DNA from: Streptomyces lateritius
GTDB taxonomy: Bacteria; Actinomycetota; Actinomycetes; Streptomycetales; Streptomycetaceae
DNA: 64,000 bases
Direction of reading: 5' to 3'
NCBI RefSeq assembly: GCF_014649715.1
Contig: NZ_BMTO01000015.1
Span: forward strand, 18,394-82,393
A program made the translations under genes and the position numbers. Numbering within the stretch: position 1 is the first letter of the stretch; each line of letters begins with the position of its first letter. This document shows, in pieces, positions 26,211 through 36,825 of this stretch. The notes under the pieces are model-generated. The model did no database searches and was not told the DNA's origin. It worked only from the letters and a program-made list of their open reading frames with translations.

Positions 26211-26220
26211 TTCGTACGAA
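26211..26220. promoter_or_regulatory. Short palindrome upstream of purine permease
   Basis: TTCGTACGAA is a perfect 10-bp palindrome upstream of the NCS2 permease gene. It is short enough to occur by chance; the position is the only support. Confidence 0.25.
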
Positions 26221-26320
26221 AGAAGCCCGCCAGAGGCAAACCGTTTCAGTATGAACACATGAACGAAGCGCCGTCCATCTCCGCGCGTAGACCGTTCGAG
26301 CGCCCACCTACACTGACCGC

Positions 26321-26629
26321 ATGGCGAAGTGGACCCCCAAGCACGAGGCACCCGAACCCCTGGAGGGGCCCGTCGTCGGCACCATCACCGGCGGCACGAT
26401 CCTCTGGTTCGTCCTGTTCCTGGTGCAGGTCCCGTTCTACGGCTGGTTCGACGACCACGACCTCACCTGGTGGGTGTGGACCTGCCTGGCCGGCGCGGGG
26501 CTCGGCCTGATCGGCATCTGGTACGTACGCAAGCGCGACGCGGCGATCAGGCGCGACGCCGCCGACAGCCGGACGGAAGCGGCCACCGAGTCCGCCGAGG
26601 CCGACGACGCCGGCCAGGCCACGCCGTAG
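26321..26629 (+). CDS. DUF2530 small membrane protein
   Basis: 102 residues with two membrane helices (about residues 20-45 and 55-75), the first preceded by EAPEPLEGPVVGTITGGT, which is typical of DUF2530. The tail is acidic and Ala-rich. Function unknown. ATG at 26321 has TACACT ending 6 nt upstream and no ribosome binding site, consistent with a leaderless mRNA. It lies 99 bp upstream of the P-type ATPase gene. Confidence 0.85.
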   Translation: MAKWTPKHEAPEPLEGPVVGTITGGTILWFVLFLVQVPFYGWFDDHDLTWWVWTCLAGAGLGLIGIWYVRKRDAAIRRDAADSRTEAATESAEADDAGQATP

Positions 26630-26698
26630 CCACCCCGTAGTACCCGGGGACCATTCCCCTCCTCCCCCGGTCTGATCTTCCGCCCCCTCGGCGGGTGA

Positions 26699-26716
26699 AC
26701 GACCGGTTCCGGTCGT
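26699..26716. promoter_or_regulatory. Inverted repeat at the ctpE promoter
   Basis: ACGACCGG-TT-CCGGTCGT has perfect 8-bp arms. Its last base is the first base of the probable -10 box TACCGT (26716-26721), which ends 7 nt before the ctpE ATG. This is the position of a repressor site. Confidence 0.5.
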
Positions 26717-26728
26717 ACCGTCGAAAAC

Positions 26729-29179
<2,451 letters not shown>

Positions 29180-29219
29180 GGCGGGGCCGCCCGGTCGCTC
29201 GGCGCGGTTCGACCGCGGC

Positions 29220-32200
29220 TCACTGGTCGAACCAGCGGTCGCGGGCCAGTTCCGCCGTCCTCGAGGGATCTTCCAGGAGGGCCGCGACCTCGAAGCGGCG
29301 CGGCCACTGGCCGGCCGCCCAGGCGAGGCCCGCGGCGACGCCCTCCAGGGTGGCGGCGTGGACGGTGCCGTCGGGGGTGCGGCGCCAGTCCAGTTCGACG
29401 CCGGCCGCGCGGAGCTCCTCGTGCTCGACGTAGGTGGCGGGGGTCGCAGGGCCGAGGAGCGCGTGGACCGCCGAGGGCACCTCGTGCTCCTCGCCGACCG
29501 TGGTGACCTCCGCCTCGACGGTCTCGCTCAGCCGGCGGACCTGGAACAGCTCCGCCAGGTCGGCCGCCCGGGACGGGGCGACCGGCAGCAGCGGCATGCC
29601 ACCGGCGAGCGGAAGGAGGTCGGGGGCGTCGGCGACCACGGCCTCCGATGCGTCGACCACCAGGAGAGAGCCGTCCACGACCGCGCGCAGCTCGTCGGGG
29701 AGGGTCACCTGCTCGGGGTCGAGGTCCGCGAGCGCGGTGTACAGGGCGTGCAACTGGGCACTGGTCACCTCCCGTTCCGGGGACGCGAGCCGGCCGAGCA
29801 GCTCGGCGGCGCCGCCCGGCTCGGCGAGCAGCGCCGCGACGGAGGTGCGCACGCCCAGCGCCCGCAGGACCTGCTCGTCCTCGAAGCCGGTCGCGTCGGC
29901 GGAGTCGTACAGACCGATCAGGAGCGGGTCGGTGCCCGCGGCCCGCAGGCCCGCGGGACGGCGGCCGTCCAGGACGGGGTGGTCGCGCAGCCACCAGGCG
30001 GTGTACGGCCGTACGTTCTCGGTCGTGCCGTCCGGCAGCAGGACCCGCACCGGCTGGATCAGCGCGTCCCGCAGCGGCGGCCTGGCCAGCAGGGCGAGCG
30101 CCTGCGGCCAGGCGTCGTCGTCGACCAGGTCCAGGTCCCGTACGGCGGCGATCTCGGTCGCCACCGGCGGCACCGGCGTCTCGGGCAGCTGGTCCAGGAC
30201 GTCCTCGCACCACACGTCGACGGCGTCGAGCAACCCGGCGTCGTCGGGCTCGGCGAAGTCGCCCTCGCGGGGCTCCAGCTCGTCCGGGTCCAGGACGAGG
30301 TCGGTCGCCCGGACCAGGGCGAAGTCGGCGAGCACCCCGCAGGCGGCGAGGGGCTGTTCGCCCCACCGCTCGGCCAGCTCGGCGTCACAGAGGGCGAGTT
30401 CGCCCTCGCGCATCACGGCGGCGAACGCGCTGCCCGGCAGGACCAGTTCACCGGCGGGCGCCAGCTCCCCGTCCTCGTCGGGCAGGGCCAGCGCGCCGAG
30501 CCAGGGCTCGTCGCCCGGCTCCAGCTCGGCGTCCCGTACGAGCGCGAGCACCGCCTCGGCCAGCTCGTCCGCGTCCAGGGTGTCCGCGTCCTCGTCCCAG
30601 ATCTCCCCCGCCTCAAGGGAGCCGGCGACCGCCATCCTGACCTGGGGCGTCGTGAGCACGGCACGGGGCGTGGCGGCCAGCGCGCCGAGCTTCTCCAGCA
30701 GCGGATGGGCGGCGTCCGGGTGGGCGACCTTCAGGCCGAGGCGGGCGAGATCGACCGGGGTGTGCTCCTGCGGCAGCAGGACCTGACGGGGGCCGATGGT
30801 GGTACGGCCGGAGGCCAGCGGCACCGGAAGACCGGTGAGGCGGTCGGGGTCGACCCCGGCGAGGGAGTCGTACAGCCGCCACCACCACGACGGTTCGCGC
30901 TCCAGACCCGCGAGCCGGTCGATGACGTCGGTCAGCGGCAGCCGGCCCACGCCCAGCGTGCGCAGTTCGGGGCGGCGCTCCAGGCCGGCGGGGAGCAGCG
31001 TCGGCAGGACCTCGGCGAGCACGGACACCGTCTCGGCGCCCGCCCCCTCCACGACCTCGGCCTCCAGGGGCCGCAACGCCGGGACCTCCTCCGAGGGAGC
31101 CTCGGGGGCGAGGAAGGCCACCCGCGGCAGCCGCTGGAGGATCGCCGCGCGCAGCGCCCCGTCCAGGGCGCCCTTGCCGAGCGGTCCGGGCACCAGGTCG
31201 ATGGTGGCGACGGTCACCGGCTGCCAGTCGGCGAGGAGTTCGGCGTACGCGTCGGCGGCCCGCTCGACGAGGAAGTCGGTGAGCGGTCCGGGCGCCGGGT
31301 GCCGGCGGGCGGTGTCCAGCGGCAGCGAGGCGATCAGCAGGGCGGGCAGACCGAGCGGTTCGTCGGTGGGGGTGGGGGCGTGTACGACGGGGGCGGTACG
31401 GGGGTACTGCGGGGCACCCTCGCCGTCCACGGGTACGGCCCAGGTCACCGACCAGTGCGGACGCAGCCGTTCCTCGACGGGGCGGTCCTTGAGGAGGCCG
31501 ACGGCGAGCGGCCCGCTGTGGCTGACCGTCCGCCAGCGGCGCGTCCGACCGGTGGCGGTGTCCTCGATGTGGACGTACGCCTCGTCCGTCTCGTCCTGGG
31601 CGCGTGTGAGGACCCGTACGCCCTCCGGGGTCTCGACCACGATCTCGGCGAGCCCCGGAAGGGTGAGGAGCAGGGCGTCGTCGATGGAGTCGAGGAGCCG
31701 CTCGGCGAGGTCGACGGCGGCGGAGTCCCGTAGCGGGAGGACGACGACGGTGTCGTAGCCCTCGGGCGCGGTGCCCTCGGCGGGCAGCGGGAGGCGCAGG
31801 AGGGGCACGTGGCCGTCGCGGCGGCGCAGTTCGTCCCCGAGGCCGGGGCTGTGCCGGGCGGCGTCGGCGGCCAGCTCGCGAGCCTCGGCGAGGGACCAGC
31901 GGACACCTCCGTGGCGGCCGAGGACGGCGGGCTCGTCGCTGACGGCGAGGACGGCGGCGAAGCCGACGCCGAAGCGGCCGACGGCGGTGGTTTCGTGGTC
32001 GCGCTTGGCGGAGGCGCGCAGGGTGGACAGCGACTCGACGCCGGTCGCGTCCAGCGGGGCGCCGGTGTTGGCGGCGGCCAGGACGGCGGGGGCGTCGGGG
32101 CCCGCGGGGTGCAGGGTGAGGCGGAGCCGGCCGGTGACGCCCGCGCGGCGGGCGGCGTCGGCGGCGTTCTGGGCGAGTTCGACGACGAGGCGGTCGCGGT

Positions 32201-32348
32201 AGCCGCCGAGCGCGAGGTCCTCCTCGGCGTTGGCGTCCTCCCGGAACCGGGCGGGCCCGGCCCCCCAGGCATCGAGCACGCCCCGCCGCAACCGGGCGGT
32301 ACCGAAGGGGTCGGCTCCGTCGGTCGTCGTCCTGACGCTGACGCTCAC
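29220..32348 (-). CDS. Sacsin N-terminal ATPase-like protein
   Basis: 1042 residues. The N-terminal ~250 residues form a GHKL/HSP90-like ATPase domain: LVVELAQNAADAA carries the N-box and VGRFGVGFAAVLAVSDEP the G1/G2 region, as in sacsin and related chaperone-like proteins. The rest, about 800 residues, is acidic and Leu/Asp-rich with no domain I can name. The GTG start at 32348 has GGAG about 7 nt upstream. From memory, the gene is conserved in Streptomyces and neighbours DUF3027. A chaperone-like role is plausible, but no function is known to me. Confidence 0.8.
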   Translation of the reverse strand: MSVSVRTTTDGADPFGTARLRRGVLDAWGAGPARFREDANAEEDLALGGYRDRLVVELAQNAADAARRAGVTGRLRLTLHPAGPDAPAVLAAANTGAPLDATGVESLSTLRASAKRDHETTAVGRFGVGFAAVLAVSDEPAVLGRHGGVRWSLAEARELAADAARHSPGLGDELRRRDGHVPLLRLPLPAEGTAPEGYDTVVVLPLRDSAAVDLAERLLDSIDDALLLTLPGLAEIVVETPEGVRVLTRAQDETDEAYVHIEDTATGRTRRWRTVSHSGPLAVGLLKDRPVEERLRPHWSVTWAVPVDGEGAPQYPRTAPVVHAPTPTDEPLGLPALLIASLPLDTARRHPAPGPLTDFLVERAADAYAELLADWQPVTVATIDLVPGPLGKGALDGALRAAILQRLPRVAFLAPEAPSEEVPALRPLEAEVVEGAGAETVSVLAEVLPTLLPAGLERRPELRTLGVGRLPLTDVIDRLAGLEREPSWWWRLYDSLAGVDPDRLTGLPVPLASGRTTIGPRQVLLPQEHTPVDLARLGLKVAHPDAAHPLLEKLGALAATPRAVLTTPQVRMAVAGSLEAGEIWDEDADTLDADELAEAVLALVRDAELEPGDEPWLGALALPDEDGELAPAGELVLPGSAFAAVMREGELALCDAELAERWGEQPLAACGVLADFALVRATDLVLDPDELEPREGDFAEPDDAGLLDAVDVWCEDVLDQLPETPVPPVATEIAAVRDLDLVDDDAWPQALALLARPPLRDALIQPVRVLLPDGTTENVRPYTAWWLRDHPVLDGRRPAGLRAAGTDPLLIGLYDSADATGFEDEQVLRALGVRTSVAALLAEPGGAAELLGRLASPEREVTSAQLHALYTALADLDPEQVTLPDELRAVVDGSLLVVDASEAVVADAPDLLPLAGGMPLLPVAPSRAADLAELFQVRRLSETVEAEVTTVGEEHEVPSAVHALLGPATPATYVEHEELRAAGVELDWRRTPDGTVHAATLEGVAAGLAWAAGQWPRRFEVAALLEDPSRTAELARDRWFDQ

Positions 32349-32667
32349 GTCTGACTCCACTCTGCGGAACGGGATGGGACAGGGGCCCGAAGGTACCGCG
32401 CCCGGCACCACCCTCGTCGCCCGAGCTCCGTCGTGCCCTCCCGAGCGCAGACCCCGGAGGCGGTCCGTGAGGTGCGCGTACCCCGGGGTGGACGGCCCAG
32501 TCGGGCCGGCCGCGCCCGCCGTCAGGGCGCGGCCCGGCCACCCGTCGGACGTGGTCCCTCGCCCCAGCGGGCGAGGACCCCGAGACGCCTCCGGCAGGGC
32601 GGTGGGACCGCGACAGGGCGGCCGTCACCCGCCCGGCGGGGCGGTGGGACCGCGACAGGGCGGCCGT
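32349..32667. other. Intergenic region with terminator and 30-bp direct repeat
   Basis: No gene found. It contains the hairpin at 32508-32534 and two exact 30-bp copies (32597-32626 and 32639-32668), spaced 42 bp apart start to start. The second copy reaches the stop codon of the DUF3027 gene. Confidence 0.7.
32508..32534. terminator. Hairpin terminator after DUF3027 gene
   Basis: GGCCGCGCCC and GGGCGCGGCC form a perfect 10-bp stem with a 7-nt loop. It lies downstream of the leftward DUF3027 gene and about 160 bp before the next start codon, so it should separate the two transcripts. Confidence 0.6.
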
Positions 32668-32668
32668 C
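32597..32668. repeat. 30-bp direct repeat, two copies
   Basis: The 30-bp unit starts GGGCGGTGGGACCGCGAC and ends GGCGGCCGTC. Copies are 32597-32626 and 32639-32668, identical throughout. The second ends at the stop of the DUF3027 gene. It probably reflects a local tandem duplication. Confidence 0.85.
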
Positions 32669-33588
32669 TAGGAGTGGCCGAGGTCCTCGGAGACGTCGTC
32701 CGGTTCCGTCGTGGAGCCCGAGTCCTTCGGCGGGCGGAGCGCGAACACGTCCGCCGCCATCGAGTCGAAGACCGGCGGCGCCGGACGCGGCGGCTTCGGC
32801 ATGACCGCCGCCTCCGAGTGCCCGCCGCAGCCGTACGCCAGCGAGACGACCCGCCCGTCCGCCGGGGAGAACTCGTTCGCGCACACGCCGAACGCCTGCT
32901 TCAGGGAGCCGGCCAACGGCATGAGGAACGCGCACGACTCGCAGGACGCCGGTGCGGCCTGCGCCATCGGCGTCTTCGCGCCGAACGCCTCGTCCCAGCG
33001 GTCCGCGGCCACGTGCAGCCCGTACCGGGAGAGGACCCGCGCGCGCCGAAGGCCCAGTTCCTCGGCGACCGAGGCGATGGTGCCCCGGGACGGCGTACGG
33101 GGCACGATCTCCGCGTCCTCGACGTCGAGGTGCTCCGCCATGTCCTCGGAGACCGCCGAGTTCGGCGGCGGGGCGTCCTCGCCGGTGTAGCCGGGTTCGA
33201 GCCGCAGGTCGTCCTGCTCGGTCGGCAGCAGGTCCCCGGGACCGAGGTCGCCCGGACGCAGGCGCTCGCTCCACGGCACCCACTCGGGGGCGAGCAGAGC
33301 GTCGGGGCCGGGCAGCATCACGGTCTCGTCGAGCGTGACGTTCTTCGCCCGGGAGGCCCGGGCGACCGTCACCGCCCAGCGCCAGCCCCGGTAGCCGGGT
33401 TCCTCCACCTCGAAGAAGTGAGTGACGACCCGGTCACCCTCGGCGACGACCTCCACGTGCGGGCCGACGACGCCGGGAGCGGCGGCCTCCTCGGCGGCCG
33501 CCCGCGCAAGGTCTACCGCCTCGGCGCACAGGCGGTCGGGGGTACGCGGGGTACGCGGGGTACGGCTTCGCGTCGTCGCAGCACTCAC
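32668..33588 (-). CDS. DUF3027 family protein
   Basis: 306 residues, matching DUF3027. Four conserved cysteines in SCESCAFLMP, FGVCANEFSP and LAYGCGGHSE suggest a bound metal, probably zinc. Earlier parts include WAVTVARASRAKNVTLDE. Three RTP tripeptides near the N-terminus come from a short tandem DNA repeat (near 33541-33563). The GTG at 33588 was chosen for family fit. It is divergent from an MFS gene. Function unknown. Confidence 0.85.
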   Translation of the reverse strand: MSAATTRSRTPRTPRTPDRLCAEAVDLARAAAEEAAAPGVVGPHVEVVAEGDRVVTHFFEVEEPGYRGWRWAVTVARASRAKNVTLDETVMLPGPDALLAPEWVPWSERLRPGDLGPGDLLPTEQDDLRLEPGYTGEDAPPPNSAVSEDMAEHLDVEDAEIVPRTPSRGTIASVAEELGLRRARVLSRYGLHVAADRWDEAFGAKTPMAQAAPASCESCAFLMPLAGSLKQAFGVCANEFSPADGRVVSLAYGCGGHSEAAVMPKPPRPAPPVFDSMAADVFALRPPKDSGSTTEPDDVSEDLGHS

Positions 33589-33947
33589 AGGTCTCGCTTC
33601 TCTCCTACGCCGTCTCACGGGTGCGCCGGCCGAGGAGCGGGAGCGATATCACCGGGCGGCGGGCGGAGCGGACCGGGGGGCCGCATCGACGTCCGCACCC
33701 GACATGTCTCGCGTGTCTCGGGCGCACCTATCGTCATCCATTCTGCGGGATGCCGAAGAGGCGCGCGGCCGAGAACTTCCGCCGGTGGCGCGCTACGCAC
33801 GCTACCCCCTCTGCCGCCCGCCGCCCACCTGCCCGCCCCAAGTGGCCCGTATCGCGGACGTCCGGAGGACGTCAGGCTGCGGTCCGGCGGCGGCGCGCGG
33901 GGCCGCGCCACGGTTCGCGAGCGAGAGGTGTGGGGCACTATGACGGA
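33589..33947. other. Divergent intergenic region, no gene seen
   Basis: This 359-bp stretch separates the DUF3027 and MFS start codons. Frames here are Arg/Pro-rich shadows without homology. CACTAT (33936-33941), 6 nt before the MFS GTG, is a plausible -10 box. No repeat or operator stands out. Confidence 0.6.
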
Positions 33948-35315
33948 GTGGCAGCCGCACGGTCGTCCGCACGATCCGACGATCATGCCGGGCCGCTCAG
34001 CCGAGCGGGCCGGGCGGTCGGGCGCGCCCTCCACCTGCCGTTCACCGGCACGGCGAGGGGCATCAGAAAGGCGACGCACGCGCACGGGGCGGGCGAGTCG
34101 GGTCTCGGCAAACTGATCGAGCTGCACGCCGTGAACGGCGCCGGCGATGTCATGATCACCGTCGCGCTCGCCTCCACGGTCTTCTTCTCCGTGCCGACGG
34201 ACGAGGCGCGCGGCCGGGTCGCGCTCTACCTGGCGATCACCATGGCCCCGTTCACCCTGCTGGCGCCGGTGGTCGGCCCGCTCCTGGACCGCATCCCGCA
34301 CGGGCGCCGCGCGGCGATGGCGGGGGCGATGCTGACCCGGGCCGTGCTCGCGCTCACCATGTCGGGGGCGGTGGCCACGGGCGGCCTGGAGCTGTATCCG
34401 GCGGCCCTGGGCGTGCTCGTGGCGTCCAAGGCGTACGGAGTGGTCCGCAGCGCGGTCGTGCCTCGGCTGTTGCCACCGGGCTTCTCCCTGGTCAAGGCGA
34501 ACTCCCGGGTCACCCTGGCGGGCCTGTTGGCCACCGGGATCGCCGCGCCGATCGGCGCGGGGCTGCAGCAGGTCGGGCCGGGCTATCCGCTGTACGGGGC
34601 GTGCGCGCTGTTCCTGCTGGGGGCGTACTGGGCGTTCCGGATGCCGCACAAGGTGGACTCGGCGAAGGGCGAGCGCCGGGTGCACCTGCTCACGCACGGG
34701 GAGAAGAAACCGAGCCTGCGGACGGTCGGCCCGGCGGTGCTGCACGGCCTGCAGGCGAACGCGGCGCAGCGGATGCTCTCCGGTTTCCTGATCTTCTTCC
34801 TGGCGTTCCTGCTGCGGGAACATCCGCTGTCGGGCCAGAGCGCGGCGCTGTCGCTGGCGATCGTGGGGGTCTGCGCGGGGGTGGGGAACGCGTGCGGCAC
34901 GGCGGTGGGCTCGCTGCTGCGGGAGCGGGGCCACGGCCCGGAAGTGATCATCGCCACGATGATCACGATCGTGCTGGCGGTGGCCGCCTGTACGGCGGTC
35001 TTCTTCGGCGGGCTGATGGTGGCGGTCCTCGGCGCGACGGCGGGCCTGACGCAGGCGCTGTCGAAGCTGTCGCTGGACGCGCTGATCCAGCGGGACGTCC
35101 CGGAGGTGGTCCGCACGTCGGCCTTCGCCCGCTCGGAGACGCTGCTCCAGATGGCCTGGGTGGTGGGCGGCGCGATCGGTATCGCCCTCCCCCTGAACGG
35201 CACCCTGGGCATGTCGGTGGCCGCGGGCATCCTCGCCCTGGGCGCCCTCCTCGCCGTCCGCGGCCTCCTCACGGCGGCCCGCAAGGACAGCGGTTCGACA
35301 CCGGAGGCGGCCTGA
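33948..35315 (+). CDS. MFS transporter, conserved actinobacterial type
   Basis: 455 residues with about 12 membrane segments. A distinctive N-terminal stretch, FTGTARGIRKATHAHGAGES, precedes the first helix, and GPLLDRIPHGRRAAMAG is the MFS loop between helices 2 and 3. Substrate unknown. The GTG at 33948 is preferred over GTG 33930 because homologues begin with a similar AAARSS segment and CACTAT ends 6 nt upstream, fitting a leaderless mRNA. Its relative in mycobacteria (Rv0876c, from memory) also neighbours DUF2771 and DUF3027 genes. Confidence 0.88.
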   Translation: MAAARSSARSDDHAGPLSRAGRAVGRALHLPFTGTARGIRKATHAHGAGESGLGKLIELHAVNGAGDVMITVALASTVFFSVPTDEARGRVALYLAITMAPFTLLAPVVGPLLDRIPHGRRAAMAGAMLTRAVLALTMSGAVATGGLELYPAALGVLVASKAYGVVRSAVVPRLLPPGFSLVKANSRVTLAGLLATGIAAPIGAGLQQVGPGYPLYGACALFLLGAYWAFRMPHKVDSAKGERRVHLLTHGEKKPSLRTVGPAVLHGLQANAAQRMLSGFLIFFLAFLLREHPLSGQSAALSLAIVGVCAGVGNACGTAVGSLLRERGHGPEVIIATMITIVLAVAACTAVFFGGLMVAVLGATAGLTQALSKLSLDALIQRDVPEVVRTSAFARSETLLQMAWVVGGAIGIALPLNGTLGMSVAAGILALGALLAVRGLLTAARKDSGSTPEAA

Positions 35316-35423
35316 GGAACCCCGCGGGCCGGCGGGGCGGAAGGGACCACCCGGCCGCGGGGCACCCGTCCCGGCGGAAAGCAGGGTCGCGGGCCGGCCC
35401 GCCCCTGGCTCAGGCGGTGACAG

Positions 35424-35477
35424 CCGCGGGGGCGCGCCGCCACAAAGGGCGGAAAACGCGGCGCGCCGCACCCCCGC
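35424..35477. terminator. Large hairpin after the MFS gene
   Basis: GGCGCGCCGC (35431-35440) pairs exactly with GCGGCGCGCC (35458-35467). The stem can extend outward through G-rich and C-rich blocks with a small bulge. The loop is rich in purines (AAAGGGCGGAAAA). A terminator for the MFS gene is the simplest reading. Confidence 0.6.
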
Positions 35478-35513
35478 GTGGCGGAGCTCGACACGCCCGA
35501 TAGCCTTCGGGCC

Positions 35514-35993
35514 ATGACCGTTGCGTTCTTCACCGCCTCGCGCCGCCGGGCCGCCGTCGCCCTCGGGGCCGTCTCCGCCGGCCTCCTCGTACTCTCCGCC
35601 TGCGACAAGCCGACCCCGCTCGCGACCCTGACGGTCGGGACGGAGTCGGTGCACGCCGAGGCCGCCTGCTACAACGACGGCGCCGCCATCAAGGAGTCGC
35701 AGATCCAGCAGTGCCTCAACAAGAAGGCCGAGAAGACCCTCACGGTCTCCGCTGACGACAAGATCCGCTTCGGCGTCGACCCCGAGATCGCCGAGAAGGG
35801 CTGGACCATCTTCCTCGGCGGCCAGGCCGCCGAGCCGGAGCCGTACAAGAAGACGTACCGGTCGATCCCGGCCAGCGCCTTCTTCTCCAGCCAGACCGGC
35901 GAGGCGACCAACCAGACCCAGGTCACCATCGTCGAGACCGACGGCAAGAAGCTCACCGGCATCTGGAGCTTCCAGCTGAAGAAGGACGCCTGA
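35514..35993 (+). CDS. DUF2771 lipoprotein
   Basis: 159 residues. A lipoprotein signal ends at LVLSAC, with Cys the probable lipidated residue near position 30, so the protein should sit on the outer face of the membrane. The mature part matches DUF2771. Function unknown. ATG at 35514 has TAGCCT ending 7 nt upstream and no ribosome binding site, consistent with a leaderless start. It is followed by mqnB after 7 bp, so the three genes may be one operon. Confidence 0.85.
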   Translation: MTVAFFTASRRRAAVALGAVSAGLLVLSACDKPTPLATLTVGTESVHAEAACYNDGAAIKESQIQQCLNKKAEKTLTVSADDKIRFGVDPEIAEKGWTIFLGGQAAEPEPYKKTYRSIPASAFFSSQTGEATNQTQVTIVETDGKKLTGIWSFQLKKDA

Positions 35994-36000
35994 TCCTCCG

Positions 36001-36825
36001 GTGACCCACCGGATCCTGATCGTGACGGCCGTGGCGGCGGAGGCCGACTCCGTCGCCCGCGGCCTCCCCTTCGGGGGGCCCGGATCGGGCGAGCTCCCGC
36101 TGCCGGGCGGCTTCCGGCTGCGCCGCCACGCGGACACCCTGCCCCTACCGGGCGGAGCGCCACGGGGCCCCGAACCACGTGCCGTCGTCGACGTCCTCGT
36201 CGGCGGGGTCGGCCCCGCGGCCGCCGCCGTCGCGACCGCGACCGCCCTGGCCGCCGCCGCCCTGGCCGCCGCCGCCCTGGCCGCCGCCTCCCGGGCCGAC
36301 ACCCTCCGAGCCACCCCCTACGACCTCGTCGTCTCCGCCGGGATCGCCGGCGGCTTCCAGCCTCTCGCGCCGCTCGGCTCCGTCGTCGTCTCCGACACCA
36401 TCGTCGCCGCCGACCTCGGGGCGCAGACGCCCGACGCCTATCTCGCCGTCGAGGAGCTCGGCTTCGGACGGTCCACGCACCCCGTGCCCGCCCGCCTCAC
36501 GGAGCGGATCTCCCGAGCCCTGGGCGAGGGCGTCCAGCGCCACACCGTCGCGCCCGTCCTGACCGTCTCCACCGTGACCGGCACCGCCGAACGCGCCACC
36601 GAGCTGGCGAATCGTCACCCCGGCGCCGCCGCCGAGGCGATGGAGGGCTTCGGGGTGGCCGAGGCCGCCGCCGCGTACGGGGTGCCCGTGGTCGAGATCC
36701 GCGCCGTCTCCAATGCCGTCGGCCCGCGCGACCGCGGGGCCTGGCGGATCGGCCAGGCCATGGACTCGCTGCGGTACACGTTCCAACTGCTCAGCAACAC
36801 ACTCTTCGTGGAGCCCGCCCCATGA
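36001..36825 (+). CDS. mqnB: Futalosine hydrolase
   Basis: 274 residues of the nucleoside phosphorylase superfamily. It removes hypoxanthine from futalosine in the futalosine (Mqn) route to menaquinone. Diagnostic segments are VSAGIAGGFQPLAPLGSVVVSD, here in two halves of the same strand-loop, AAEAMEGFGVA, with the catalytic acid region, and IRAVSNAVGPRD. An Ala-rich stretch near residue 80, LAAAALAAAALAAAS, is encoded by three 15-bp repeats and is probably an expanded loop. GTG start 7 bp after the previous stop; the last codon overlaps mqnD as ATGA. Confidence 0.92.
   Translation: MTHRILIVTAVAAEADSVARGLPFGGPGSGELPLPGGFRLRRHADTLPLPGGAPRGPEPRAVVDVLVGGVGPAAAAVATATALAAAALAAAALAAASRADTLRATPYDLVVSAGIAGGFQPLAPLGSVVVSDTIVAADLGAQTPDAYLAVEELGFGRSTHPVPARLTERISRALGEGVQRHTVAPVLTVSTVTGTAERATELANRHPGAAAEAMEGFGVAEAAAAYGVPVVEIRAVSNAVGPRDRGAWRIGQAMDSLRYTFQLLSNTLFVEPAP
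36246..36290 (+). repeat. 15-bp tandem repeat inside mqnB
   Basis: Three near-exact copies of a CTGGCCGCCGCCGCC unit encode LAAAALAAAALAAA. This is in-frame, so length changes by slippage would keep the reading frame. Confidence 0.75.
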
